Source: Thiotrichales bacterium
GTDB lineage: Bacteria > Pseudomonadota > Gammaproteobacteria > Thiomicrospirales > Thiomicrospiraceae
DNA: 34,735 bases
Reading direction: 5' to 3'
Assembly (NCBI GenBank): GCA_022759035.1
Contig: JAEMQD010000082.1
Coordinates: forward strand, 1-34,735
Shown: positions 16,930 through 25,603 of the stretch, piece after piece
Numbering within the stretch: the first letter of the stretch is position 1
How the letters are laid out: each line of letters opens with the position of its first letter
Program-made: the position numbers and the translations under genes
The notes under the pieces: generated by a model
The model's input: the letters and a program-made list of their open reading frames with translations, nothing else
Database searches by the model: none
Told to the model about the DNA's origin: nothing

Positions 16930-18063
16930 TTAAAGTGAAAAGCCTTTTAGATCGTCTATGTCGATTTTCGTTTCCACCGCGCCCGTTAAGTAAGAGGATA
17001 CTTCGACTTCTTGCGGTGCCACCTGAACATTGTCGGTCGTTAGCCAGGCATTCATCCAAGGAAGTGGGTTAGCATTGCCACGGTCAAAAATTTTGTCATA
17101 ACCTAACGCGCGTAGGCGTACATTGGTAATGTATTCAACATAGTCTTTAAGAATATCAGCATTCAAACCAATCATGCTGCCGCCTTCAAACAAGTAGTCC
17201 GCCCATTCTTTTTCTTGTTGTGCTGCTTGTCTAAAAATATCAATGACTAAAGGTTCGCACTCGGCAGCAATTTCGGCCATTTCTGTATCATCTTTATTTT
17301 CGCGCATCAACGTTAGCATGTGCTGCGTACCAGAAAGATGTAGTGCTTCGTCACGGGCGATCAGTTTAATAATTTTAGCGTTGCCTTCCATTAAGGCGCG
17401 CTCACCAAAAGCAAAAGAGCAGGCAAAAGACACATAAAAGCGAATCGCTTCCAGTACATTGACTGACGTTAAGGTGAGGTAGAGTTTTTTCTTTAATTCA
17501 CGTTGGTTGATATGAATCGTTTTACCGTTGACAGTATGCGTGCCTTCACCAAGCAAGTTAAAGTACATGCTGTATTCAATAAAATTGTCGTAATGCTCGG
17601 TGACACTAATGGCACGTTTGGTGATTTCTTCATTGATAACGATATCGTCAAATACTTCGGCAGGGTTGTTAAAAATATTGCGGATAATATGCGTGTAAGA
17701 GCGAGAATGGATGGTTTCTGAGAATGCCCAAGTCTCGATCCATGTTTCTAATTCAGGAATAGACACAACAGGCAATAAAGCAACGTTAGGGCTGCGTCCT
17801 TGCACTGAGTCGAGTAGCGTTTGATATTTTAGGTTTGAAATGAAGATATGACGCTCATGCTCGGGCATCGCATTAAAGTCGATGCGGTCTTTCGATAAAT
17901 CAATTTCTTCTGGACGCCAAAAGAAAGAAAGTTGCTTTTCGATAAGCTTTTCAAATAATGGGTAACGTTGTACATCGTAACGTGCTACGTTGACTGGCTC
18001 TCCCAAGAACATGCATTGTTTGGTGGCGTCAAATTGGTGTTGGTTAAATGTTTGGTAACGCAT
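16930..18063 (-). CDS. nrdB: Ribonucleoside-diphosphate reductase class Ia, beta subunit
   Basis: The 377-aa diferric-tyrosyl radical subunit supplies the radical to NrdA for reduction of ribonucleotides to deoxyribonucleotides. The iron ligands and radical tyrosine appear in [17 protein letters not shown] (Glu, His and Tyr equivalent to E. coli E115, H118 and Y122), and a second ligand set in [15 protein letters not shown] (E238/H241 equivalents). The preceding [10 protein letters not shown] probably gives the Asp ligand. The C-terminal end is the NrdA-docking tail. AGAAGGT precedes the ATG. Its partner nrdA is on the same strand but 3.7 kb away, with cheV, a Csd6-like gene and a membrane-protein gene in between. 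Confidence 0.96.
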   Translation of the reverse strand: MRYQTFNQHQFDATKQCMFLGEPVNVARYDVQRYPLFEKLIEKQLSFFWRPEEIDLSKDRIDFNAMPEHERHIFISNLKYQTLLDSVQGRSPNVALLPVVSIPELETWIETWAFSETIHSRSYTHIIRNIFNNPAEVFDDIVINEEITKRAISVTEHYDNFIEYSMYFNLLGEGTHTVNGKTIHINQRELKKKLYLTLTSVNVLEAIRFYVSFACSFAFGERALMEGNAKIIKLIARDEALHLSGTQHMLTLMRENKDDTEMAEIAAECEPLVIDIFRQAAQQEKEWADYLFEGGSMIGLNADILKDYVEYITNVRLRALGYDKIFDRGNANPLPWMNAWLTTDNVQVAPQEVEVSSYLTGAVETKIDIDDLKGFSL

Positions 18064-18171
18064 CGTGACCTTCTCTTATTGAATAGTTATCAGCCTATCA
18101 TTTTACAGTATTTTATTTTTTCATTCAGGTTAATAATGACTTTTAATCTGGCATTCGCTATGCTTAATCTA

Positions 18172-18320
18172 GGGCATCTCTAAAAACCCAATGGGTAGGA
18201 AGTCTGAAGGAAGGGGTTGCTAAAAATAGCATGTAACACAGTGATAAACCCCCTTCTTTCAGCTAAAAAATAAACTTGGGAAGTCTAAAAACAAGCGAAG
18301 CGAGGTTTTTAGAGGTTCCC
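18172..18320. mobile_element. 149-bp MITE-like element with terminal inverted repeats
   Basis: The left end GGGCATCTCTAAAAACC (18172-18188) matches the reverse complement of the right end (18304-18320, GGGAACCTCTAAAAACC) at 15 of 17 positions. TCTA abuts both ends (18168-18171 and 18321-18324), as expected for a 4-bp target-site duplication. Inner arms also pair (CTGAAGGAAGGGG near 18204 with CCCCCTTCTTTCAG near 18249). The right end folds on its own (TCTAAAAAC 18284-18292 with GTTTTTAGA 18305-18313). No transposase is encoded, so it would be non-autonomous. It occupies the nrdB-cheV intergenic region, 42 bp from the cheV start. Whether it carries a promoter is unknown. Confidence 0.7.
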
Positions 18321-18362
18321 TCTATTACGCACAGCAAGCACTTATGAAAAAAAGGAAGGATC

Positions 18363-19358
18363 ATGTCCATTTCGCTAGAACAAATTGATAAAACGACCAA
18401 GCTAGTCGAGAATAACCAGTTGTCTTTAATGGTTTTTCAAGTCCAAAACCCAACTGAGACACAAGAAAAACCGCCTGCTTATTATGGTATTAATGTGTTT
18501 AAGGTGCGTGAAGTATTAGAAGCGAAGTCTTATGGGCTATCGAAGTTGCCAGATAGCAATCGCTTAATTGAGGGCATGATTCAGTTGCGTGGCAAGTTTA
18601 TTCCTGTTGTCGACTTGCCGGGTTGGTTGGGTTTTCCTATGTCGGAAGCGGATCGAGCGAATTCGGTGATTATTATTGCCGACTTTAGTCATAACTATGT
18701 TGGCTTGCGCGTTGCGAATATTTATGGCGTTGAAGAAAAGGGTTGGGAAGAAATTTTACCAGCTGAAAACTACGGTATGACAAGCGAAGACTCGTTTGTG
18801 ATTAATCATACCTTTTTAAGTCAAACCAATGCGCTATGTTTTATTTTGGATGTCGAGCGCTTGTTAATGGAGGCGCTACCAGAAGTAGCAGCCAAAATGT
18901 TTCAAGAAGTAGAGAGCGTTGAAGCAGGGCAATTCTCACCATTTTTAACAACGCGAACCCTTTTAGTCGCTGATGACTCGCGTGCTATCCAGCAGTATTT
19001 AGCGGGTGTATTTAATAAGGCGGGTATTCCGCATCTTATGTTCGATAATGGTCGTAAGCTGTTAGATCATTTGGTTACCATGGCGCCAGAAGAGATTTCT
19101 TTGGTGTTTACAGACTTAGAAATGCCAGAGGCTTCTGGTCACACCGTTATTAAAGAAATTCGCGCTAATCCACGCTATGCTAAGTTGCCAATTGTGGTGC
19201 ATAGTTCGATGACTTCAGAAAATAATGCCCGAGAAGTCTATCGTATGGGGGCGGATTATTTTGCAGGCAAAATTGACACCGATGCCGTTATTAAAGACTT
19301 GCACGAAATTGATGTGAAGTTTGGTGGTGCACCACACCGTTCGCTCATGTTGTCATAA
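18363..19358 (+). CDS. cheV: Chemotaxis coupling protein CheV (CheW-receiver fusion)
   Basis: A 331-aa protein with an N-terminal CheW-like coupling domain (about 20-175; GINVFKVREVLEAKSY and MIQLRGKFIPVVDLPGWLG are typical) and a C-terminal receiver (about 198-320). The receiver keeps the acidic pair D204/D205, phospho-acceptor D251 in LVFTDLEMPEASG, Ser in VVHSSM and a conserved Lys near 287. It links chemoreceptors to CheA, and phosphorylation tunes adaptation. AAGGA lies 6 nt before the ATG. The gene stands alone with no other che or fla gene in the window. It is convergent with the Csd6-like gene (15 nt between the stops). The MITE-like element lies directly upstream. Confidence 0.93.
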   Translation: MSISLEQIDKTTKLVENNQLSLMVFQVQNPTETQEKPPAYYGINVFKVREVLEAKSYGLSKLPDSNRLIEGMIQLRGKFIPVVDLPGWLGFPMSEADRANSVIIIADFSHNYVGLRVANIYGVEEKGWEEILPAENYGMTSEDSFVINHTFLSQTNALCFILDVERLLMEALPEVAAKMFQEVESVEAGQFSPFLTTRTLLVADDSRAIQQYLAGVFNKAGIPHLMFDNGRKLLDHLVTMAPEEISLVFTDLEMPEASGHTVIKEIRANPRYAKLPIVVHSSMTSENNAREVYRMGADYFAGKIDTDAVIKDLHEIDVKFGGAPHRSLMLS

Positions 19359-19373
19359 GTTGTCGATGGCGTA

Positions 19374-20558
19374 TTACGAAACGAGTTCTTCGCTGATAAT
19401 ACGCCATTGGTCATTTTGCCTTTGCCACCATATGCGTTTACGCTCGACTGTTTTGGTGCCTTCACGTATATAAGTTTGATTGAACGTCGTAATGGCGATG
19501 CCTTGCTCTCCCGGATAGCGAATAATAAGGGGATCGCTAATTTCAATTTGGTGTGGGCGATGGTAGCTAAATAGTTTCGTTTTGCGTTCAGACCATGCTG
19601 CTTTATTTTCGCCGTTACCGCCAATAAAATTGTCGGCATAAAAATTGAGGTAGTCTGTGCCATTTTGGCTCTGCCAGGCGTTGCGCCACGCTTCGAGTCT
19701 TTGCTGAAGTTGGTTTTTGGCTTCGTTCATCGTTTCAGCGTCTTCCCATTTTAGGGGGTTGTCAGTAACGACGAGTGTTTTTTGCCAATTTACCGTCTTC
19801 ATAATTTGTTGTAAATCGTCGTTGCTAAATACCATGCAACCATCAGAAGCTTTGGGTGGTCGGCTATACTGTCCAATAGGCGTGCCATGGAGCCAAATAC
19901 CATGACCACTCCGGTTCTTACGCTTGTCCCAAGTGTTAGGATAGTCAAGCGGCAAAGCGCCTGCGCCATAAAAACTGGTGAGCTTATTGGCTGGGATGGG
20001 TGCAGTCAGCTCGTATACGCCAATCGGTGAACGTTTGTCGCCTTCTTTTTCTTTGCCTGCGCCTAGTTTCCCTTGGGTGAGATAGAAACTGGTAACAAAG
20101 CGCATATTGTTTTGTTTAAGGGCAAATAAATAGGCGCGAGATTCACTTAAATCAACTGCAATAATGTGCGATAACCATGTTGGTACGGCTAATAAATAGC
20201 TTGGTCGTTTATCTTCTTGCGGCTGTTTAACGGCAGATAAGCGCGCGTTTGCCTCGGCTTGTAGATTTTCAACTGTGGCACTGTCAACGGCTTGTCCCAT
20301 TTTCGTGAGTAGATGACTTTGTGCGTAAAGGATGTCCGCACGCATGAGTTGGGCGAGTTGAAAATCGGGATAAAGCGCAATAAGCTGATTTAGTGTGTCT
20401 AATGCTTGTGTTTGTTGTTGCGCGTTAATTTCAGCAACAGCTTGCGCTAGCATCTGCTCTGGGTTCATGATGCCATAAGCTTGGGCGCTGGTTAGGCCAA
20501 GTAATAGCGCAGCCAGCGATGCGCGTGTTAGCGTTCCGATTCGGAAGTGATCAGCCAT
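19374..20558 (-). CDS. Csd6/Pgp2-like L,D-transpeptidase-fold peptidoglycan enzyme
   Basis: A 394-aa exported protein. The signal peptide ends at SAQA (about 27). Next are TPR-like helices (about 30-105), a YkuD catalytic domain (about 120-262) with H224 in WLHGTP and catalytic C241 in KASDGCMV, and a C-terminal NTF2-like domain (about 285-394). This order matches Helicobacter Csd6 and Campylobacter Pgp2, which trim peptidoglycan stem peptides and set helical shape, rather than plain cross-linking L,D-transpeptidases. The SDGC motif, in place of SHGC, also fits. The start has no Shine-Dalgarno sequence, and the gene overlaps the preceding one by 31 nt, so translation is probably coupled. No alternative start keeps the signal peptide. 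The precise reaction (carboxypeptidase or transpeptidase) is inference. Confidence 0.85.
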   Translation of the reverse strand: MADHFRIGTLTRASLAALLLGLTSAQAYGIMNPEQMLAQAVAEINAQQQTQALDTLNQLIALYPDFQLAQLMRADILYAQSHLLTKMGQAVDSATVENLQAEANARLSAVKQPQEDKRPSYLLAVPTWLSHIIAVDLSESRAYLFALKQNNMRFVTSFYLTQGKLGAGKEKEGDKRSPIGVYELTAPIPANKLTSFYGAGALPLDYPNTWDKRKNRSGHGIWLHGTPIGQYSRPPKASDGCMVFSNDDLQQIMKTVNWQKTLVVTDNPLKWEDAETMNEAKNQLQQRLEAWRNAWQSQNGTDYLNFYADNFIGGNGENKAAWSERKTKLFSYHRPHQIEISDPLIIRYPGEQGIAITTFNQTYIREGTKTVERKRIWWQRQNDQWRIISEELVS

Positions 20559-21697
20559 TTATGATTTATTAACTCGAGTTCTAACGTTTTTTGATTTTTG
20601 GCGCTGAGCAAATCAGAGGTATATTTTTGTAAAAAACTAACGCGCACATGCGTTGGGTCAAGTAGAATCGCTTTTTGATCAGCAAGTTCAACTTTAATGA
20701 ATATTGGTGCAGCAAGACGCTCTGTGCGGTATGCAACCCAAGCTTTATGTGTCATTGTTTTGGGCGCATAATTTGGCGCATAAGCTTGAATATATGCTTT
20801 GCTGTCTTTTTGTGACCAGGCCTCACTCCAACGTTTTACGGCAGCCATTACTGCGGTATTAATTTCACGTCGTTCTGCTGCTGTTAATGGTGGCGGTGGT
20901 GGCGCTTTTACTGGTGCAGGCGGCGCAACAACGGCTGGCGCAACATTTGCCACTTTGGTTGGCGTAGGTGCGGGCGTATTGGTCGCCACGTTTACGGTGG
21001 TTGTGCTTGGTTCTGTTTTGTTCTCGGTTGTTGTTATCTTTTCGGCATTGTTATTGTCTGCATTTGCAAGAGTGCGACGCTCGTTAGTATTCGTTGCCAA
21101 AAGAGGGAGATTAACGGTGTAAGTTTGTTTGGCATCATTCAGTTCGACAGTGATAGGTTGCTGTTTGTTTGATGCAACCGCGAGCTGGTAGGATTGCGCA
21201 GCAAATCCCGCATAGAGTTTACGTAAATTTTCAAAAACAGGCCCTGCTTGCGGATCGGCTAGGAGCGCATTTTCTAATTGTGTTGTTGCTTTAGTTACGT
21301 CACCTTTAACGGCAAGCTGGATTGCTTGTGTGTTCGCATTGCTGAGTGTTGAGCGTACTTCTGATTTTTGTTGCGCGGTTTGCTCATGCGTTGTTGCCGC
21401 GCTTTTGCTACTAAGATTTTCGAGTCGTGCGTCATTCATTTCGATAACAGATGTTTTCGGTAAAGGAAGTGCTTGTTCAATGAGGTTGTCGTTGTTGTGC
21501 TGCGTTAACCACAGCATTGCGAGAATGAAGAACACAACAATGAAGCTGACGCGAGTGCGACGCTGCGAGAGTTGCTCGCGCACACGCGCAATGCGCTGGT
21601 GTAAAGAAAAAGCAGCAGGCTGGGCATCATCTGCAGCAGGACGAAATCTTTCTGCAATTTTGTTGGACAGTTGACGATAAAATATAGGGCGCTGCAT
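20528..21697 (-). CDS. Membrane-anchored partner with NTF2-like (Csd6 C-terminal type) domain
   Basis: A 389-aa protein. The cytoplasmic N-terminus is basic (RIARVREQLSQRRTR); a single TM segment lies at about 50-64 (VSFIVVFFILAMLWL). The periplasmic part has a TPR-like stretch (about 115-180), a Thr/Asn- then Ala/Pro-rich linker (about 205-275, with a polyproline run), and a C-terminal NTF2-like domain (about 285-389) starting VKRWSEAWSQKDSKAYIQAYAPNY. That start resembles LEAWRNAWQSQNGTDYLNFYADNF in the overlapping downstream enzyme, suggesting the two C-terminal domains are related. There is no catalytic motif, so it probably binds or positions the enzyme or the wall. The exact function is unknown. 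Confidence 0.75.
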   Translation of the reverse strand: MQRPIFYRQLSNKIAERFRPAADDAQPAAFSLHQRIARVREQLSQRRTRVSFIVVFFILAMLWLTQHNNDNLIEQALPLPKTSVIEMNDARLENLSSKSAATTHEQTAQQKSEVRSTLSNANTQAIQLAVKGDVTKATTQLENALLADPQAGPVFENLRKLYAGFAAQSYQLAVASNKQQPITVELNDAKQTYTVNLPLLATNTNERRTLANADNNNAEKITTTENKTEPSTTTVNVATNTPAPTPTKVANVAPAVVAPPAPVKAPPPPPLTAAERREINTAVMAAVKRWSEAWSQKDSKAYIQAYAPNYAPKTMTHKAWVAYRTERLAAPIFIKVELADQKAILLDPTHVRVSFLQKYTSDLLSAKNQKTLELELINHKWLITSESER

Positions 21698-21790
21698 GCA
21701 AGTCTCTCAATGATTAGCGGGCTATTATATAAGAGCAATGCGCAAATCGTGCAGCATTACTTCATTTTTTACGCAATAAATTTTCTGGCT

Positions 21791-24046
21791 TTATAGTTTG
21801 CACGCGCCGCCAGCACAGCCTTCATCATCACTTGTTCCTGCGCCATCCCGTGTATTGTGATAATACAAGGTTTTTACGCCGAGTTTGTAGGCGTAGAGTA
21901 AGTCTTGTAGTAAGACCTTCATGGGTACTTTTTCACCTTCAAATCGCGTTGGATCATAATTTGTATTCGCCGAAATCGATTGGTCGACAAACTTCTGCAT
22001 AATACCAATGAGTTCAAGATAGCCAGTGTTGTTTGGAATATTCCATAGTAGCTCGTAGTTGTCACCATAGGTTTTGAACCCTGGAACCACTTGTTTCAAG
22101 ATGCCGTCTTTACTTGCCTTAACTGAAATTAAGCCACGGGGTGGCTCAATGCCATTTGTTGAGTTGGTAATTTGTGATGAGGTTTCACAAGGCATTAGCG
22201 CAGATAGGGTTGAGTTGCGTAGGCCGTGTTTTAAAATATCGGCACGCAATCCTTCCCAGTCGTAGTGTAAGGGTTCTGGACAAATCTCATCAACTTCTTT
22301 TTTGTAAGTGTCGATAGGCAGGATGCCTTTGGCGTATTTAGTTTCGCTAAACCACTCACAAGCCCCTTGTTCTTGCGCTAGCTTGTTTGAGGCTTTGAGT
22401 AGATAAAACTGAAACGCTTCGAATAAGCGATGCGTTAAGCGGTTTGCACTACCATTAGAATAATAGACGCCATTTTTAGCTAAATAGTTAGCAAAGTTGG
22501 TGACACCAATACCCAAGGTGCGACGTTTTTTGCCGTGGAGTGCAGCATTAACGGGGTAGTCTTGATAGTCGAGCAATGCATCTAATGCACGCACTTGAAT
22601 ATCAGCCAATTCCTCTAGCTCATCTAACGAATCAAATGCACCTAAATTAAAAGCAGCGAGTGTGCAGAGCGCGATTTCACCATTAGGGTCATCGACGTTG
22701 TTTAATGGCTTGGTTGGCAGGGTGATTTCCATACAAAGATTAGACTGATGCACGGGCGCAATAGCAGGGTCAAATGCGCTGTGGGTGTTGCTGTGGTCTA
22801 CGTTCTGAATATAGATACGCCCTGTTTGTGCGCGCTCTTGCATAAGCGTACTAAACAGTTCTATCGCTTTAATGGCTTTTTTGCGAATGCTTTCATCTGC
22901 TTCATATTGTAGATAAAGCTTCTCGAAAGTTGCTTGATCGGCAAAGAAGGCATCGTAGAGTCCAGGCACGTCGGCTGGGCTAAACAGGGTAATATTGCCG
23001 CCTTCTAGTAGGCGTTGGTACATAAGTTTGTTGAGCTGTACGCCATAGTCTAAATGGCGTGCACGGTTTTCTTCGACGCCGCGGTTGTTTTTTAAGACCA
23101 GCAGGCTTTCAACTTCTAAATGCCATAATGGATAGAATAGTGTTGCTGCGCCACCACGCACGCCGCCTTGAGAACAAGACTTTACCGCGGTTTGAAAATA
23201 TTTAATGAAAGGAATCATGCCGGTATGGAAGGCTTCGCCACCGCGAATTGTACTACCAATTGCACGAATGCGACCAATATTTACGCCAATACCTGCACGT
23301 TGAGATACATATTTAACGATGGCGCTGGCGGTGGCATTAATTGAGTCAAGCGAGTCATCCGATTCAATGAGTACGCAAGAACTAAATTGGCGTGTCGGGG
23401 TGCGTACACCAGACATAATTGGTGTGGGTAGGCTGATTTTAAATAGCGAACAGGCGTCGTAAAAACGACGCACATAATCAAGGCGCGTTTCTTTTGGGTA
23501 GTTGGCAAATAAGCAGGCGCCAATGAGCATATAGGCAAATTGCGGGCTTTCATATATGTCGCCTGTCACGCGGTTTTGTACGAGATATTTTCCTTCCCAT
23601 TGTTTGACAGCTGCATAAGCAAAATTTAAGTCACGCCAATGGTCAATGTATTTGTCTAAGGTTTCAAGCTCTTGTTTGCTGTAGTCGGTCATGAGTGCTG
23701 GGTCGTATTTTCCCATGCGCACCATTTTACTGACGTGTTCAAACAAACTTGGCGGCGTGAAGCGCTGGTAGGCGCGTTTGCGTAAATGAAAAATTGCTAA
23801 GCGTGCGGCTAGGTGCTGATAGTCTGGTGTTTCGGCGCTAATGAGGTCAGCAGCAGATTTAATGATAAGCTCATGAATGTCGCTGGTCTTAATGCCATCA
23901 TAAAACTGAATATGGGCTTTCAGCTCGACTTGCGATACAGAAACATCTTCTAACCCTTCGGCAGCCCAAGTAATAACACGATGAATTTTATCAAGATCGA
24001 TGGGTTCTTTTCGGCCATTACGTTTCGTGGCAGTCAAAGTGTTCAT
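21791..24046 (-). CDS. nrdA: Ribonucleoside-diphosphate reductase class Ia, alpha subunit
   Basis: The 751-aa catalytic subunit reduces NDPs to dNDPs. Features in order: N-terminal ATP-cone (about 5-95; KRNGRKEPIDLDKIHRVITWA), the first redox cysteine in FSSCVLIES (about 225), the active-site NLCMEI cysteine (about 437), the second redox cysteine in EIALCTLAAFNLG (about 460), and a C-terminal CAGGACKL tail whose two cysteines re-reduce the active site. The ATP-cone implies dATP/ATP overall activity control. AAGGA is 7 nt before the ATG. A candidate NrdR box lies 54 nt upstream. The partner nrdB is on the same strand but separated by three genes. Confidence 0.96.
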   Translation of the reverse strand: MNTLTATKRNGRKEPIDLDKIHRVITWAAEGLEDVSVSQVELKAHIQFYDGIKTSDIHELIIKSAADLISAETPDYQHLAARLAIFHLRKRAYQRFTPPSLFEHVSKMVRMGKYDPALMTDYSKQELETLDKYIDHWRDLNFAYAAVKQWEGKYLVQNRVTGDIYESPQFAYMLIGACLFANYPKETRLDYVRRFYDACSLFKISLPTPIMSGVRTPTRQFSSCVLIESDDSLDSINATASAIVKYVSQRAGIGVNIGRIRAIGSTIRGGEAFHTGMIPFIKYFQTAVKSCSQGGVRGGAATLFYPLWHLEVESLLVLKNNRGVEENRARHLDYGVQLNKLMYQRLLEGGNITLFSPADVPGLYDAFFADQATFEKLYLQYEADESIRKKAIKAIELFSTLMQERAQTGRIYIQNVDHSNTHSAFDPAIAPVHQSNLCMEITLPTKPLNNVDDPNGEIALCTLAAFNLGAFDSLDELEELADIQVRALDALLDYQDYPVNAALHGKKRRTLGIGVTNFANYLAKNGVYYSNGSANRLTHRLFEAFQFYLLKASNKLAQEQGACEWFSETKYAKGILPIDTYKKEVDEICPEPLHYDWEGLRADILKHGLRNSTLSALMPCETSSQITNSTNGIEPPRGLISVKASKDGILKQVVPGFKTYGDNYELLWNIPNNTGYLELIGIMQKFVDQSISANTNYDPTRFEGEKVPMKVLLQDLLYAYKLGVKTLYYHNTRDGAGTSDDEGCAGGACKL

Positions 24047-24099
24047 TGTGCTTTCCTTTGCGGCGCTAACGCCAAATGTGGTTTATTTTATATTTGTAG

Positions 24100-24115
24100 C
24101 TACTACATATAGTAT
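24100..24115. promoter_or_regulatory. Candidate NrdR box upstream of nrdA
   Basis: Read on the nrdA strand the site is ATACTATATGTAGTAG, matching the NrdR-box pattern ACACTATATATAGTGT at 12 of 16 positions, with the core CTATATGTAG nearly palindromic. NrdR represses nrd genes through such boxes, usually a pair about 30 bp apart; only a weak AT-rich second match is seen. The rest of 24047-24286 holds no gene. Confidence 0.55.
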
Positions 24116-24269
24116 TTTTTCCAGTCATTTTACCAAAAAAAATTTTACAAAACAGCCTTGCTTTTTAGTAATTTTCTTCATTAAAAATCGATTGCTGTGT
24201 AACTGCTTGATGTGACGAGCTTGGCGCGAATAAATTATTTTTTTATCGTCGGTTTCGATGCTGTTTTTC

Positions 24270-24278
24270 TGCTAAAAT
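24270..24278 (+). promoter_or_regulatory. Extended -10 promoter, possibly giving a leaderless transcript
   Basis: TGC-TAAAAT matches an extended -10 element and ends only 8 nt before the flippase ATG at 24287, so transcription would start about 0-3 nt from the start codon. No -35 box is obvious, and no Shine-Dalgarno sequence precedes the ATG. Confidence 0.4.
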
Positions 24279-24286
24279 CTGGCTAT

Positions 24287-25603
24287 ATGACAGTCATTAA
24301 TCGTTTGCTTCAAAAATTGGTTGCGCTTAAGTACAACCTGCTAGCCTTAGGCTATGTAACCTTACATTTTATTTTTATTGCGTTGCTTGGGCGCTTGTTT
24401 GGCGCAAGCAGTGAAACGGACGTTTATTTTTTAGCCATTACGGTGATTACTTACTTGGGGCACATTGTGCAGGCGGTGTGGGAAGCTTGGACGCCTTGGT
24501 ATGTCGAGCGTTTAAAGCAAAATCGGCGAGAGGCGGATAAGCTCTATTCTGTTTTTATATTCTGGATTACGCTTTGCTCCTTATTGTTAATTGGATTGTA
24601 TTTCTTGTTGCGCTTATTTTGGACAGTAGAAGCGCAGGCGGGGTTATTTAACTTTTTAGATGTTTTTATTGTTTTTCTACTGATACAAAACCTTATTTTT
24701 ATTAATCGCGAATATCTGACGTTGCATGGTTATTATGGTATGTACTATGCCGTCGATATTTTGGCATCTGTTTTAAAAATTATCGGCGTGTGGTGGATGT
24801 GGGATGCCCCGAATGTGCACGATTTAGCTTGGATTATGTTGGCTGCTTATAGTGTTGGATTGCTTTGGCAGTGGGGGTTAATTTTTGGCAAGTTAAAAGC
24901 CAAACTTTCTTGGACACTCCGTGCGCCAGATGATCGTGTTATTCTGTGGAACTCGTCAAAGATGAAATTGGGTTCCTTGGCTTATGACGGCAAAGAAATT
25001 TTGTTGGCCATGGTGTTAACTGCTGCGGGCCCAGGGATTTATTCGTTATTCTCCTATGCGAGCAAGTTTGCGGCGGTTATTTTGGAAGTTGTTAACGCGC
25101 CGATTATGAGTATGTTTAGCGCAAAACTAACCCATGCCCATGAAGAAAAGCGTTATTGTGATATTCCGCCGTTGGTGAAGGGAGCCTTGAGTCAGACGGT
25201 AGCATTATATTTAATCGCAACAGCAGTAATGTATATGGTTATGCCCCAGATTATGTTGGTTTTCTTTGGTGATAAGTTTACAACAGCGCAAGTCGATGAA
25301 ATGCGTTGGATTTTCTTGTTGTTGTCGGGTTATACCGTAACGATTGTACTAGAATCGCCTTTTGCGCGCGCAGTCAGTTTGTTTCGTTATTATACTTATG
25401 GCATGACACTGAATTTTATCTTTGGTGCCATTATGCTTTCGGGTTATGGCTTGCTTTGGTGGCTCGGTCGTACGGATGATTATCTGTTGTTTTTGGGGGT
25501 GTTGGTTGTGGCGCAAACCTCTAATTATTTACTGTATTGGCGCAAGTACCATGCGCATCTTCAGCCTCGTTTGGCGTTAAGTCGCTGTAAGGATCATTTA
25601 TGA
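24287..25603 (+). CDS. Polysaccharide flippase (Wzx/MATE-MOP type)
   Basis: A 438-aa integral membrane protein with about 11-12 hydrophobic helices and charged short loops, in the MurJ/Wzx/O-antigen flippase superfamily; GRLFGASSETDVYFLAITVITYLG near the N-terminus is typical of the family. It likely moves lipid-linked oligosaccharide across the inner membrane. The ATG at 24287 is preferred over GTG 24212, which would add 25 residues with an extra hydrophobic stretch; neither has a good ribosome site. It opens a four-gene cassette with three glycosyltransferases, and its stop overlaps the next start by 4 nt. Neither a polymerase nor an initiating transferase is present in the window. Confidence 0.85.
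   Translation: MTVINRLLQKLVALKYNLLALGYVTLHFIFIALLGRLFGASSETDVYFLAITVITYLGHIVQAVWEAWTPWYVERLKQNRREADKLYSVFIFWITLCSLLLIGLYFLLRLFWTVEAQAGLFNFLDVFIVFLLIQNLIFINREYLTLHGYYGMYYAVDILASVLKIIGVWWMWDAPNVHDLAWIMLAAYSVGLLWQWGLIFGKLKAKLSWTLRAPDDRVILWNSSKMKLGSLAYDGKEILLAMVLTAAGPGIYSLFSYASKFAAVILEVVNAPIMSMFSAKLTHAHEEKRYCDIPPLVKGALSQTVALYLIATAVMYMVMPQIMLVFFGDKFTTAQVDEMRWIFLLLSGYTVTIVLESPFARAVSLFRYYTYGMTLNFIFGAIMLSGYGLLWWLGRTDDYLLFLGVLVVAQTSNYLLYWRKYHAHLQPRLALSRCKDHL

Noticed and set aside
18172-18320. Reading the inverted repeats as a riboswitch or attenuator for cheV
   Set aside because: Flanking TCTA pair and matching ends favour an inserted element; no known riboswitch core or leader peptide is visible.
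20799-21122. 107-aa Gly/Val-rich plus-strand frame
   Set aside because: Antisense to the Pro/Ala/Thr-rich linker of the membrane partner; the composition is a mirror of that low-complexity coding sequence.
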